In this document: positions 5,939 to 13,685 of the stretch, piece after piece
Layout: each line of letters opens with the position of its first letter
Numbering within the stretch: the stretch's first letter is position 1
DNA from: an uncultured Clostridium sp.
GTDB taxonomy: Bacteria > Bacillota > Clostridia > Lachnospirales > Lachnospiraceae
Direction: 5' to 3'
NCBI GenBank assembly: GCA_900541315.1
Contig: UQJF01000088.1
Location: 1 to 13,685 of the forward strand
DNA: 13,685 nucleotides
The notes under the pieces: generated by a model
The model's database searches: none
The model's input: only the letters and a program-made list of their open reading frames with translations
Told to the model about the DNA's origin: nothing
Translations under genes and position numbers: made by a program

Positions 5939-6946
5939 GTGAACATCAGAGAATCTCAGGAAGCACTGGAACTTGTAACTTTAAGCCCGTATGCCTCTTT
6001 TTCTGCAAAAACAAAAGGCAGAGACAGGCAGGAACCTTTATGTGATATCCGCCCGGAATACCAGAGGGATAGAGACCGCATCTTGCATTGCAAAGCATTT
6101 CGACGCATGAAGCATAAAACACAGGTGTTTCTTGCACCGGAGGGAGATCATTACCGTACAAGACTTACGCACACTTTGGAGGTGTCCCAGATAGCCAGGA
6201 CTATTGCAAAGGCATTACAGTTAAATGAAAGTCTCGCTGAGGCTATTGCTTTGGGACATGATCTGGGGCATACGCCTTTTGGACATTCCGGGGAAGCTGT
6301 TTTAAATAAGATCTGTGAAGATGGCTTTACCCATTATGAGCAAAGTGTACGGGTGGTAGAAAAGCTGGAAAAAAATGGAAAAGGATTAAACCTTACCTGG
6401 GAAGTGCGGGATGGGATCCGCAATCACCGCACAGCAGGTCATCCCTCTACCTTAGAAGGCGCAGTAGTCCGGCTGTCGGATAAGATCGCCTACATTAACC
6501 ACGATATAGATGATGCCATCCGGGCAAAGATGTTTGAAGAAAAAGATCTTCCTTTGTGCTATACAGATGTTCTTGGTCACAGTGTCCGGGAACGCTTAAA
6601 TATCATGATCCATGATATTATTTTAAACAGTCTAAACAAGCCGGGGATCTTTATGTCAGAAGGCATGGAAGAGGCTATGATGGGACTTCGCCAGTGGATG
6701 TTTGACCATGTATATAAAAATGAGATACCAAAAGCAGAAGAAGGCAGAGCCCAGCAGATGCTTTCCCAGCTTTATTTCTATTATATGGATCATGTAGATG
6801 AGCTGCCTCAGGAGTATTTAAACTTCTTAGATGCAGGAGAAAAAGTCTCCAGGGTAGTGTGCGACTACATAGCAGGCATGAGTGATATTTATGCCATAGA
6901 CCAGTTTGAAAAATTATTTGTTCCAAAACGCTGGAACGTGTATTAA
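5939..6946 (+). CDS. dgt: Deoxyguanosinetriphosphate triphosphohydrolase-like protein (HD domain)
   Basis: This 335-residue HD-superfamily enzyme should hydrolyse dNTPs to deoxynucleosides and triphosphate, helping control nucleotide pools for replication. HD metal ligands are seen as H78 (RTRLTHTLEV), H107-D108 (LGHDLGHTPFGH) and D181 (LSDKIAYINHD). RDRDRILHCKAFRRMKHKTQVF (from residue 43) is a hallmark of this family. Translation appears to start at GTG 5939. GGGGTGA (5928-5934) lies 4 nt upstream, and the N-terminus MNIRE is usual for clostridial homologues. That SD-like sequence could pair with TCACC at 5915-5919. The gene leads dnaG and rpoD, a common clostridial order. Confidence 0.92.
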   Translation: MNIRESQEALELVTLSPYASFSAKTKGRDRQEPLCDIRPEYQRDRDRILHCKAFRRMKHKTQVFLAPEGDHYRTRLTHTLEVSQIARTIAKALQLNESLAEAIALGHDLGHTPFGHSGEAVLNKICEDGFTHYEQSVRVVEKLEKNGKGLNLTWEVRDGIRNHRTAGHPSTLEGAVVRLSDKIAYINHDIDDAIRAKMFEEKDLPLCYTDVLGHSVRERLNIMIHDIILNSLNKPGIFMSEGMEEAMMGLRQWMFDHVYKNEIPKAEEGRAQQMLSQLYFYYMDHVDELPQEYLNFLDAGEKVSRVVCDYIAGMSDIYAIDQFEKLFVPKRWNVY

Positions 6947-6980
6947 ATGATCACAGTTGTAACAGAAGGGAGAAAAAAGC

Positions 6981-8870
6981 ATGTACTATCCGGATGAAGT
7001 CATAGAGGAAGTAAGAATGAAGAATGACATCGTAGATGTGATTTCAGGATATGTAAAGCTGCAGAAAAAAGGAGCTAATTATTTTGGCCTTTGCCCTTTC
7101 CATAATGAAAAATCACCTTCCTTTTCCGTTTCTCCGGGAAAACAGATGTATTATTGTTTCGGCTGCGGAGCTGGGGGAAATGTTCTTACCTTTGTAATGG
7201 AATATGAAAACTATACTTTTCAGGAGGCCCTGCAGTCTTTAGCTGACCGGGCGGGAGTTACCTTGCCGAAGATGGAATACAGCAAAGAAGCCAGAGAACA
7301 GGCAGAGCTTCGCAGCAGGCTGTTAGAGGTAAATAAGCTGGCAGCCAACTATTTTTATTACCAGATGAAGCAGCCGCAGGGAGAAATAGCATACGAATAT
7401 TTCCATGACAAACGAAAGCTTACTGATGAGATTATGCTGCGTTTCGGACTTGGTTATTCCAATAAGACAAGTGACGATCTGTACCGATTTCTGAAGGACA
7501 AGGGCTATGATGATGCATTTTTAAGCCAGACGGGTCTTGTGACCATTGAAGAGAGAGGTGGAAGAGATAAATTCTGGAACCGTGTCATGTTTCCAATCAT
7601 GGATGTGAATAACCGCGTCATCGGTTTTGGCGGCCGTGTAATGGGGGATGGAGAGCCAAAATATTTAAACTCTCCGGAAACAAGATTATTTGATAAAAGC
7701 CGGAATCTGTATGGACTGAATTATGCAAGGACTACCAGGGAAAAATACATGCTGGTGTGCGAAGGCTATCTGGATGTGATCTCCATGCACCAGGCGGGAT
7801 TTACCAATGCAGTGGCATCTTTGGGAACTGCATTTACAAGCCAGCATGCAGGGGTTTTAAAACGCTATACAGATCAGGTGATCTTAACTTATGATAGTGA
7901 TGGCGCCGGTGTAAAAGCTGCGCTGCGGGCTATTCCTATATTAAGGGATGCAGGTATTTCTGCCAGAGTGTTGAACATGAAGCCGTATAAGGATCCGGAT
8001 GAATTTATTAAAAATATGGGGTCAGAGGCTTTTAAAGAGAGGATCGCCCAGGCAAAAAACAGCTTCTTATTTGAGATAGATGTATTAAAACGAAACTATC
8101 AATTAGAAGACCCGGAGCAGAAGACGAGATTTTATCAGGAAACGGCAAAGAAGCTATTACAGTTTGGAGAACCTTTGGAACGGGATAATTATATCCAGGC
8201 AGTATCCAGGGAACAGATGATAAAAGAAGAAGAGCTTCGCCAGTTAGTAAACCGTTTGGGAATGCAGATGGGCTTAAAGGCTGGTGACAGCTACAGGGAA
8301 GATGCTTCCGGAAGAAGTGTTATTTCCAGGGAAAATGAAAATAGCCCAGGCAATAATACAGGACGGCTGGAGTATGGCGGTGATCCATATGTGGGACAGG
8401 CAGTTGGGCAGAACCAGATGCCCATAAAGAAAGCTGGAAGAAAGCAGGAACGGGAAGATGGCATACGAAGATCCCAAAGATTATTGCTTACCTGGCTGAT
8501 CGAGAACCCGGAATTATTTGACAAGATAAATGGCATTATAACGGCTGATGATTTTGTGGAAGACCTGTATCATCAGGTGGCAGCCATGGTATTTGAAGGC
8601 CATGAAGCAGGAAATGTAAATCCGGCAGGTATTTTAAGCAGGTTCATCAATGATGAAGACCAGTACAAGGAAGTAGCGGCATTATTTAATGCCAGTTTAA
8701 AAGAATCCTTAAACAATGAGGAGCAGAAAAAGGCATTTGCGGAGACTGTGATGAAAGTAAGAAAGAACAGCCTGGACACTGCAAGCCGAAATGCGAAAGA
8801 TATAGCCCAGCTGCAGGAGATCATAAAGCAGCAGGCAGCGTTAAAGCAGCTGCATATATCTTTGGATTGA
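6981..8870 (+). CDS. dnaG: DNA primase DnaG
   Basis: This 629-residue enzyme makes RNA primers at the replication fork and works with the replicative helicase. The N-terminal CHC2 zinc finger has C38, H41, C59 and C62 (CPFH ... CFGC). The catalytic core includes GFGGRVMGDGEPKYLNSPET (216-235). The TOPRIM domain has E261 in CEGYLDV and the D305/D307 pair in YDSDGAG, followed by KDPDEF (337-342). Residues from about 430 form a low-conservation linker and the C-terminal helicase-binding region. The length is normal for Firmicutes. GGGAG at 6968-6972 supports the ATG. It lies 34 nt after dgt and 17 nt before rpoD. Confidence 0.97.
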   Translation: MYYPDEVIEEVRMKNDIVDVISGYVKLQKKGANYFGLCPFHNEKSPSFSVSPGKQMYYCFGCGAGGNVLTFVMEYENYTFQEALQSLADRAGVTLPKMEYSKEAREQAELRSRLLEVNKLAANYFYYQMKQPQGEIAYEYFHDKRKLTDEIMLRFGLGYSNKTSDDLYRFLKDKGYDDAFLSQTGLVTIEERGGRDKFWNRVMFPIMDVNNRVIGFGGRVMGDGEPKYLNSPETRLFDKSRNLYGLNYARTTREKYMLVCEGYLDVISMHQAGFTNAVASLGTAFTSQHAGVLKRYTDQVILTYDSDGAGVKAALRAIPILRDAGISARVLNMKPYKDPDEFIKNMGSEAFKERIAQAKNSFLFEIDVLKRNYQLEDPEQKTRFYQETAKKLLQFGEPLERDNYIQAVSREQMIKEEELRQLVNRLGMQMGLKAGDSYREDASGRSVISRENENSPGNNTGRLEYGGDPYVGQAVGQNQMPIKKAGRKQEREDGIRRSQRLLLTWLIENPELFDKINGIITADDFVEDLYHQVAAMVFEGHEAGNVNPAGILSRFINDEDQYKEVAALFNASLKESLNNEEQKKAFAETVMKVRKNSLDTASRNAKDIAQLQEIIKQQAALKQLHISLD

Positions 8871-8887
8871 TTTAAGGAGGAAGCCTG

Positions 8888-9997
8888 ATGAAAAGAACGC
8901 ACAGAGAGGAATCTTTAAGCTTTAAGGAGAAAATGGGCCGGCTTTTAGCAGATGCCGGTACCGGAAAACGTCAGGTGGAGTACCGTGATGTTTTCCGGTA
9001 TTTCAAACCAAAAGAGTTGAAAGAGGAGGAGCTGGACCGCGTTCTTGACATACTGGCGGAAAATCAGGTACAGATATTAGATGGGGAAGAAGAGCGGGAT
9101 GATCCTGAAACAGAGTCAGAAGAGGAACTGGCAGAAAAGATGGTTCAGGCAGAAAGAGGGGCATGGGATCAGGCAGACCCGGTGTGTCTGTATTTAAAAG
9201 AAATTGGAAAGATATCTCTTCTGACTCAGGAAGAGGAGCTGGATCTGGCCATACAGATACAGGCCGGGAGCCAAGAGGCAAAGGAAAAGCTGGCAAAGGC
9301 TAACCTGCGTCTGGTGGTGAGCATTGCCAAGCATTATGCAGGGCGTGGAGTGGCATTTTTAGATCTGGTCCAGGAAGGAAATCTGGGGCTGATGCGGGCT
9401 GTGGAGAAGTTTGACTATGAAAAAGGTTACCGCTTCAGTACATATGCTACCTGGTGGATCCGTCAATCTATTTCAAGGGCAATTGCAGACCAGGCCAGAA
9501 CTATCCGTATTCCGGTCCATATGGTGGAGATCATTAACCGGGTGATGCGAAGCTCCAGACGGCTTATTCAGGAATTGGGGCGGGAGCCTACAGTTCAGGA
9601 GATAGCAGACCAGGTACATATGCCGGTGAAAAGAGTAGAAGAAGTATTAAATATGGCTCAGGAGCCGGTGTCTCTTGAAACACCGGTTGGAGAGGAAGAA
9701 GATAGTCATCTGGTGGATTTTATACAGGATGAAAAAATGTCATTTCTTCAGGATGAGGCATCCTTTGTATTTTTGCATGAGCAGCTGGTAGAAGTATTAC
9801 AAACACTGACACCAAGAGAACAGCAGGTATTATCCCTGCGTTTTGGGTTGTATGACGGTGAGGCAAGAACGCTGGAGGAAGTGGGAAAAAAGTTTCATGT
9901 AACCAGAGAACGGATCCGCCAGATCGAGGATAAAGCTCTTCGCAAACTGCGCCATCCAAGCAGGAGCCGGAAATTAAAGGATTATCTGGAAAGCTGA
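8888..9997 (+). CDS. rpoD: Primary RNA polymerase sigma factor RpoD (SigA)
   Basis: This 369-residue sigma-70 factor directs RNA polymerase to housekeeping promoters. An acidic, short region 1.1-like N-terminus (to about 90) is followed by region 1.2 ([11 protein letters not shown], 97-107). Region 2 follows (about 137-208), with the [20 protein letters not shown] core and the -10 reading segment [20 protein letters not shown] (181-200). Region 3 contains the finger [12 protein letters not shown] (268-279). Region 4 (about 307-369) has the -35-binding helix [20 protein letters not shown]. The length and the place after dnaG fit the primary factor rather than an alternative sigma. Small departures from the usual sequence are QSISRA for QAITRA and Val for Gly in the finger. 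AAGGAGG at 8874-8880 is ideal. The stop at 9995-9997 abuts a repeat B copy. Confidence 0.95.
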   Translation: MKRTHREESLSFKEKMGRLLADAGTGKRQVEYRDVFRYFKPKELKEEELDRVLDILAENQVQILDGEEERDDPETESEEELAEKMVQAERGAWDQADPVCLYLKEIGKISLLTQEEELDLAIQIQAGSQEAKEKLAKANLRLVVSIAKHYAGRGVAFLDLVQEGNLGLMRAVEKFDYEKGYRFSTYATWWIRQSISRAIADQARTIRIPVHMVEIINRVMRSSRRLIQELGREPTVQEIADQVHMPVKRVEEVLNMAQEPVSLETPVGEEEDSHLVDFIQDEKMSFLQDEASFVFLHEQLVEVLQTLTPREQQVLSLRFGLYDGEARTLEEVGKKFHVTRERIRQIEDKALRKLRHPSRSRKLKDYLES

Positions 9998-10045
9998 TGG
10001 GTCAAAATACCGTTTGCCCCCAACATCAATATATACAGTATAGAA
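9998..10045 (-). repeat. Dispersed hairpin repeat B, copy 3 (short)
   Basis: On the minus strand this reads GATGTTGGGGGCAAACGGT then ATTTTGACCC. It matches the core of copy 2 (5760-5788) with about five differences, several preserving the stem. TATACTGTATATA lies on its outer side, similar to copy 2. It fills most of the space between the rpoD stop and the proposed trmK start, and would form a hairpin in the operon mRNA. The longer TCTGATACC... half of the repeat is absent here. Confidence 0.65.
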
Positions 10046-10059
10046 AGAACAGGACGGAT

Positions 10060-10836
10060 ATGACGGATAAAATTAACAATAGCGAGACAAAAAAGACAAG
10101 GCTTCGCCTTTCAGAACGGTTAAAACTGGTGGCTTCTTTTGTACCGGAAGGAAGCCGGGTCGCAGATATTGGAACAGATCATGGATATGTGCCTATTTAT
10201 CTGGCAGAAACAGGAAAAATAAAAAGTGCACTGGCTATGGATGTGAGAAAAGGACCGTTAGCAAGAGCGGATGAACATATTGAAGAATACAGACGGGATG
10301 CAGGAGATGCTGCTATTTCCATAGAGACCCGTTTAAGCAATGGACTGGAAAAATTACATGCTGGAGAAGCTGATACGGTCATTATCGCAGGAATGGGTGG
10401 AGAGCTGGAGATCAGCATTTTAGAGAATGGAAAGCAATTATGGGGCAGTATCCCACATTGGATCTTTTCTCCCCAGTCAGATCTGGAGAAGTTCCGCCGT
10501 TATCTGAAGAAAAATGGCTTTTTTATTGAAGATGAAGCCATGATACTGGATGAAGGAAAGTTTTATACAGTGCTAAAAGCGGGGGTTGGTACAGAAGGAA
10601 AGGATACCGTAAGCTGTGAAACAGTTCCAGAATATCGTTTTGGGGCTGTTCTGATCAGGCGTAGGGATGCTGTTTTAAAGCAGTATCTTTTAAAAGAAGA
10701 AAAAAGAGTAGAAGGGATCTTAAAGGGCTTTGCAGGAAAAAAAGAGGAAGAGCTGACTGCAGGACAGACAGCAGCCTGCAGGACTTTAAAAGAAGAACTT
10801 TTATGTATCAGGGAGGCGCAAGATGAAATGCAGTGA
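10060..10836 (+). CDS. trmK: tRNA (adenine(22)-N(1))-methyltransferase TrmK
   Basis: This SAM-dependent, Rossmann-fold enzyme of the TrmK (COG2384) family methylates N1 of A22 in the D-loop of some bacterial tRNAs. In the 258-residue version the SAM motif is VADIGTDHGYVPIYL (residues 34-48), followed by MDVRKGPL. The active-site region is AGMGGELE (110-117) and then SPQSD (137-141). The C-terminal part is helical and charged, as usual. The frame is open from an ATG at 9997 that overlaps the rpoD stop, but that extra 21-residue stretch is encoded by repeat B and has no good SD. AGGA at 10051-10054, 5 nt from ATG 10060, is better. Its end overlaps the next gene by 14 nt, so the two are translationally coupled. 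The position after rpoD is typical in Firmicutes. Confidence 0.9.
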   Translation: MTDKINNSETKKTRLRLSERLKLVASFVPEGSRVADIGTDHGYVPIYLAETGKIKSALAMDVRKGPLARADEHIEEYRRDAGDAAISIETRLSNGLEKLHAGEADTVIIAGMGGELEISILENGKQLWGSIPHWIFSPQSDLEKFRRYLKKNGFFIEDEAMILDEGKFYTVLKAGVGTEGKDTVSCETVPEYRFGAVLIRRRDAVLKQYLLKEEKRVEGILKGFAGKKEEELTAGQTAACRTLKEELLCIREAQDEMQ

Positions 10837-11632
10837 AGTGATAGAGGTATTAGGCAGACTGGCTCCTGAAAGCTGTGCCTGCGACTGGGACAATCCGGGA
10901 TTATTAGCAGGACGCAGTGATAAAGAGGTAAAAAAAATCTATATTGCCTTAGATGCCACAGATCAGGTGGTTGAGGCAGCCATTAAAGGGGGAGCAGATA
11001 TGCTTCTGACCCATCATCCCCTTATTTTTAAAGCAATCAAAAAAGTGAATGACCAGAATTTCATTACCAGACGTCTAGTAAAATTGATCCAGGCAGATAT
11101 TTCCTATTATGCCATGCACACAAATTTTGATGCAGCTCCCGGTTGTATGGCAGACCTGGCAGCTGAACGGCTTTCTTTAAAGGATACAGAGCCGTTAGAG
11201 TGTATGGGAGATATGGAAATAAATGGAAATCCTGTGGCATATGGAATTGGAAAAACAGGAAATCTGGCAGGAAATATGACTGTAAAAGCTCTGGCTGAAA
11301 AAGTTAAACAGGCTTTTGATCTTCCTTTTGTGCTGGTATATGGAGAAGAACTGATGGACATGGAAATAGAAAAAGTGGCTCTTTGTCCAGGTGCAGGCGG
11401 AAGCGTTATCGAAGAAGCTATCCACGCAGGTGCAAAGGCACTGGTAACAGGGGATATCAGTCATCATCAGGGAATTGATGCAGCAGCCAGAGATATGGCA
11501 GTGATCGATGCAGGCCACTATGGAATGGAGCACATTTTTATCCAGTATATGGCTGGATATCTGAAAGAAAACCTGCCATCGGATGTGGAGGTCGTTACAG
11601 CTCCATCTGCATGGCCAACTGTTCTTTTATAA
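10823..11632 (+). CDS. Nif3-like dinuclear metal center protein
   Basis: This 269-residue protein is of the NIF3/YbgI/YqfO family, hexameric metal-binding proteins with uncertain biochemical role; GTP cyclohydrolase I type 2 annotations exist but are weakly founded. Metal ligands are visible: H64-H65 (LLTHHPLIF), D103 in MHTNFDAAPG (with H99), and H232 and E236 in IDAGHYGMEH. The inserted middle domain of long forms is short here. GGGAGG at 10810-10815 supports the start, which overlaps trmK. The body is normal, but the last residues SAWPTVLL do not resemble the PFQV-type ending I expect. Repeat-like DNA follows immediately, so the tail may have been replaced. It is last in the dgt-dnaG-rpoD-trmK operon. 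Confidence 0.92.
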   Translation: MKCSEVIEVLGRLAPESCACDWDNPGLLAGRSDKEVKKIYIALDATDQVVEAAIKGGADMLLTHHPLIFKAIKKVNDQNFITRRLVKLIQADISYYAMHTNFDAAPGCMADLAAERLSLKDTEPLECMGDMEINGNPVAYGIGKTGNLAGNMTVKALAEKVKQAFDLPFVLVYGEELMDMEIEKVALCPGAGGSVIEEAIHAGAKALVTGDISHHQGIDAAARDMAVIDAGHYGMEHIFIQYMAGYLKENLPSDVEVVTAPSAWPTVLL

Positions 11633-11842
11633 TTGTTGTCTTTGTGCAGCTGATGGACAATGTCCTCCCGGAGTTCAACATGCACCTGTGTTTGTGGCTG
11701 AGTTTCTGCCAGTCATGCCTGAATTTCAGAGGCGGATGCAACGCAGTCTCTCAGAAATTCTGGTATAACTGGCAAAAAATCTTCTCATAAATCAGGTATA
11801 GAAAGATTCCGGGAGAACATTTCATATAAAAAGGAGGTGTCT
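11633..11842 (+). repeat. Structured intergenic region with repeat A copy 2 at 11769-11821
   Basis: The 3' part (11769-11821) matches the left edge of the window at about 45 of 54 positions. Upstream, 11721-11731 (GAATTTCAGAG) pairs with 11750-11760 (CTCAGAAATTC) with one mismatch, and GCG/CGC pairs inside it, giving a solid stem-loop. A frame open from about 11643 to a TAA at about 11789 would encode a Cys- and Trp-rich peptide, but no SD is seen. A 61-codon frame from 11583 that starts inside nif3 also lacks support. No classical terminator or promoter is clear. The region ends with the AAGGAGG of the next gene. Confidence 0.6.
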
Positions 11843-13495
11843 ATGATCCAGCTGAAGATAGATACACAGATAAAAACATATTCAGAAGATGTTACCTGGC
11901 AGGTGGTAGCAGAAGAGTATCAGAAAGAGTACGCGGATGAGATATTATTAGTGCAGGTAAATGGAAAACTCCAGGAACTTCAGGAAAAAATACGGGAAGG
12001 AGAAGTTCAGTTTATCACAGCAAGGCAAAAACCGGGAATTTCCGCTTATAAGCGAAGTGCCACCCTTCTGATGCTGAAAGCTTTTTACGCAGTGGCAGGT
12101 CCTGAAAATGTGGAGAAAGTTATTGTGGATTTTTCCATTGGAAAAGGTTTTTTTGTAGAAGCAAGAGGAAATTTTACATTAAACCAGGAGCTTCTTGAAC
12201 AGGTGAAAGCTAAAATGCAGGAATACGTAGATCAGGAGATCCCGATCTTAAAACGCAGTATTTCTACCGATGATGCCATAGAACGCTTTCACAGGCACAG
12301 GATGTATGATAAAGAACGTCTCTTCCGCTATCGTCGTGTGTCCAGAGTCAATGTTTACAGTATTGACGGGTTTGAGGACTATTTTTACGGATATATGGTT
12401 CCAAATACGAAATACATCCGTTATTTCGATTTAAAGCTGTATGAATATGGCTTTGTACTTATGCTGCCATCGATGCTGGCGCCTACAGTGCTGCCGCAAT
12501 TTGCCCCTCTTCCAAAGCTGTTTCATACATTGGCAGATTCCTCACTATGGGGACAACGTCTGGATCTGGAGACAGTAGGAGCTTTAAATGACAAGATAGC
12601 AGAAGGAGATATGTCTCACCTGATCCTGATCCAGGAGGCTCTTCAGGAGAAGCGTATTGCAGAGATCGCAGCTCAGATCGCAGAACGGAAAACAGCTAAG
12701 ATCGTTATGATCGCAGGTCCGTCTTCTTCAGGAAAGACTACATTTTCACATAGACTGTCAGTGCAGTTAGAGGCCATTGGATTAAAACCGCACCCTATTG
12801 CAGTGGATAACTATTTTGTAAACCGGATAGACAGCCCAAGGGATGAAAATGGCAATTATAATTATGAGATCCTTGAATGTCTGGATGTAGAACAGTTCAA
12901 TCAGGATATGCAGGCTCTTTTAAGAGGAGAGCAGGTGGAACTGCCCTATTATAATTTCAAAAAAGGAGAACGGGAGTACAAGGGTGATTTCCTGAAGCTG
13001 GGAAAAGAGGATATTCTGGTGATTGAGGGGATCCACTGTTTAAATGACCGTTTATCATATTCTCTTCCAAGAGAGAGTAAGTTTAAGATCTACATAAGTG
13101 CTCTTACCCAGTTAAATATTGACGAGCATAATCGTATTCCTACTACAGACGGACGTCTGCTGCGCCGTATGATCCGGGATGCAAGGACAAGGGGAACTTC
13201 TGCCCGGGATACCATTCGTATGTGGCCGTCTGTGCGAAAAGGAGAAGAGGAAAACATTTTCCCATATCAGGAAGAGGCAGATGCTATGTTTAATTCAGCT
13301 CTGATCTATGAACTGGCTGTGTTAAAGCAGTATGTGGAACCATTGCTTTTTGGTATTCCAAAAAACTGTCCGGAATATACAGAGGCAAAGCGTCTCCTTA
13401 AATTCTTGGATTATTTTATCGGTGTCAGCAGCGAAGATATACCGAAAAACTCTATTTTAAGGGAATTTATAGGCGGAAGCTGTCTGGATGTGTAG
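11843..13495 (+). CDS. TGS/SAD-like plus uridine kinase/phosphoribulokinase-like fusion protein
   Basis: This is a 550-residue cytosolic protein in three parts. Residues about 1-63 resemble the TGS domain at the start of threonyl-tRNA synthetase. About 65-230 resemble the Thr/Ala-tRNA synthetase second additional (editing-like) domain, including FHRHRMYDKERLFRYR. About 285-480 form a P-loop kinase of the uridine kinase/phosphoribulokinase family, with Walker A GPSSSGKT (292-299), DNYF, a YNYE...LD segment, LPYYNFKKGEREY and Walker B-like VIEGIH. The family is usually annotated nucleoside kinase; the phosphate acceptor is not established by sequence. An upstream GTG at 11837 overlaps the AGGAGG (11832-11837) and is rejected. 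ATG 11843 has a 5-nt spacing. The gene follows the nif3 region after a 210-bp gap and probably has its own promoter. Confidence 0.88.
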   Translation: MIQLKIDTQIKTYSEDVTWQVVAEEYQKEYADEILLVQVNGKLQELQEKIREGEVQFITARQKPGISAYKRSATLLMLKAFYAVAGPENVEKVIVDFSIGKGFFVEARGNFTLNQELLEQVKAKMQEYVDQEIPILKRSISTDDAIERFHRHRMYDKERLFRYRRVSRVNVYSIDGFEDYFYGYMVPNTKYIRYFDLKLYEYGFVLMLPSMLAPTVLPQFAPLPKLFHTLADSSLWGQRLDLETVGALNDKIAEGDMSHLILIQEALQEKRIAEIAAQIAERKTAKIVMIAGPSSSGKTTFSHRLSVQLEAIGLKPHPIAVDNYFVNRIDSPRDENGNYNYEILECLDVEQFNQDMQALLRGEQVELPYYNFKKGEREYKGDFLKLGKEDILVIEGIHCLNDRLSYSLPRESKFKIYISALTQLNIDEHNRIPTTDGRLLRRMIRDARTRGTSARDTIRMWPSVRKGEEENIFPYQEEADAMFNSALIYELAVLKQYVEPLLFGIPKNCPEYTEAKRLLKFLDYFIGVSSEDIPKNSILREFIGGSCLDV

Positions 13496-13685
13496 TTTGT
13501 GAGTGTGGAATCTGGAAGACTAACGGCTGCATGGGGGGAAATTGGGATTTAGTTCAATAGGGTCCGAAAGGTCTCCTCCATGTATAAACGCATTCACGGT
13601 AATTTTGTCCATTTTGCTCCGCCGCCGATTAGGCAGGTCTCCGGCAAACTCGCTCACTGCGTTCGCTCAAACAGTGCCTCCAACC
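13496..13685. other. Right-edge structured intergenic sequence, no confirmed gene
   Basis: No terminator with a T-run follows the kinase gene. CATGGGGGG (13530-13538) pairs with TCCTCCATG (13574-13582) through G-C and G-U pairs. A CC-GAAA-GG mini-hairpin lies at 13564-13571. Two tiny overlapping frames exist. One is minus-strand, 13520-13612 (30 codons, begins MDKITVNAFIHGG, with a GGCGGAG just upstream). The other is plus-strand from 13580, open to the window edge (begins MYKRIHGNFVHFAPPP), without an SD. They are complementary, so at most one is real. The segment with CGCTCACTGCGTTCGCTC near 13647-13670 has the look of a dispersed repeat. Confidence 0.35.

Noticed and set aside
5739..5939. 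66-codon plus-strand frame before dgt
   Set aside because: It lies in repeat B and AT-rich leader, starts right after the terminator T-run, has no SD, and has no protein-like features.
11583..11768. 61-codon frame across the end of nif3
   Set aside because: It begins inside nif3 in another frame and continues into structured repeat DNA, without an SD.
11837..11842. GTG start two codons upstream for the kinase fusion
   Set aside because: The GTG is part of the AGGAGGTG ribosome binding site itself; ATG 11843 has proper spacing.

Overview
The window looks like a chromosomal segment of a low-to-moderate GC Gram-positive anaerobe of the Clostridia, most likely a Lachnospiraceae member. This rests on strong AGGAGG-type ribosome binding sites, a dgt-dnaG-rpoD-trmK-nif3 gene order, and a TGS/kinase fusion protein typical of that group. 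The taxonomic call is an inference from gene content and style; no rRNA or tRNA gene is present.

Left half (about 300-5740): a catabolic/transport cluster on the plus strand. It encodes a cyclase-family hydrolase, a ketopantoate-reductase-like dehydrogenase, a YhcH/YiaL-type sugar-acid protein, and then a complete tripartite TRAP transporter (DctP lipoprotein, DctQ, DctM). A near-consensus promoter (TTGACA, 17 bp, TATACT) drives the first gene. Its -10 lies inside an 18-bp palindrome built from GTATAC repeats, which suggests a GntR/FadR-type repressor encoded outside the window. A long hairpin separates the first two genes. A second structured leader with candidate promoter elements precedes dctP. 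A rho-independent terminator ends the cluster. Together the genes suggest uptake of an organic or sugar acid followed by ring or lactone (or amide) hydrolysis and 2-keto-acid/2-hydroxy-acid interconversion. The substrate cannot be read from the sequence.

Right half (5939-11632): a core macromolecular-synthesis operon with dgt-like dNTP triphosphohydrolase, DNA primase, primary sigma factor, tRNA m1A22 methyltransferase and a Nif3-family metalloprotein. Genes are tightly spaced or overlapping. Then comes a repeat-containing intergenic stretch and a 550-residue TGS/SAD-like plus uridine kinase/phosphoribulokinase-like fusion protein. The last 190 bp hold no convincing gene and look like another structured or repeated intergenic sequence.

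Threaded through the window are at least two families of dispersed intergenic repeats. One (called B here) has a GGGGTCAAAA-N4-TTTTGCCCC hairpin core. It occurs three times: at 98-178 on the minus strand, at 5742-5826 on the plus strand, and as a short copy at 9998-10045 on the minus strand between rpoD and trmK. The two long copies flank the transport cluster in inverted orientation. The other (A) occurs at the left edge (1-54) and at 11769-11821. These repeats explain several spurious ORFs, move the likely trmK start to 10060, and may supply the promoter for the dgt operon.
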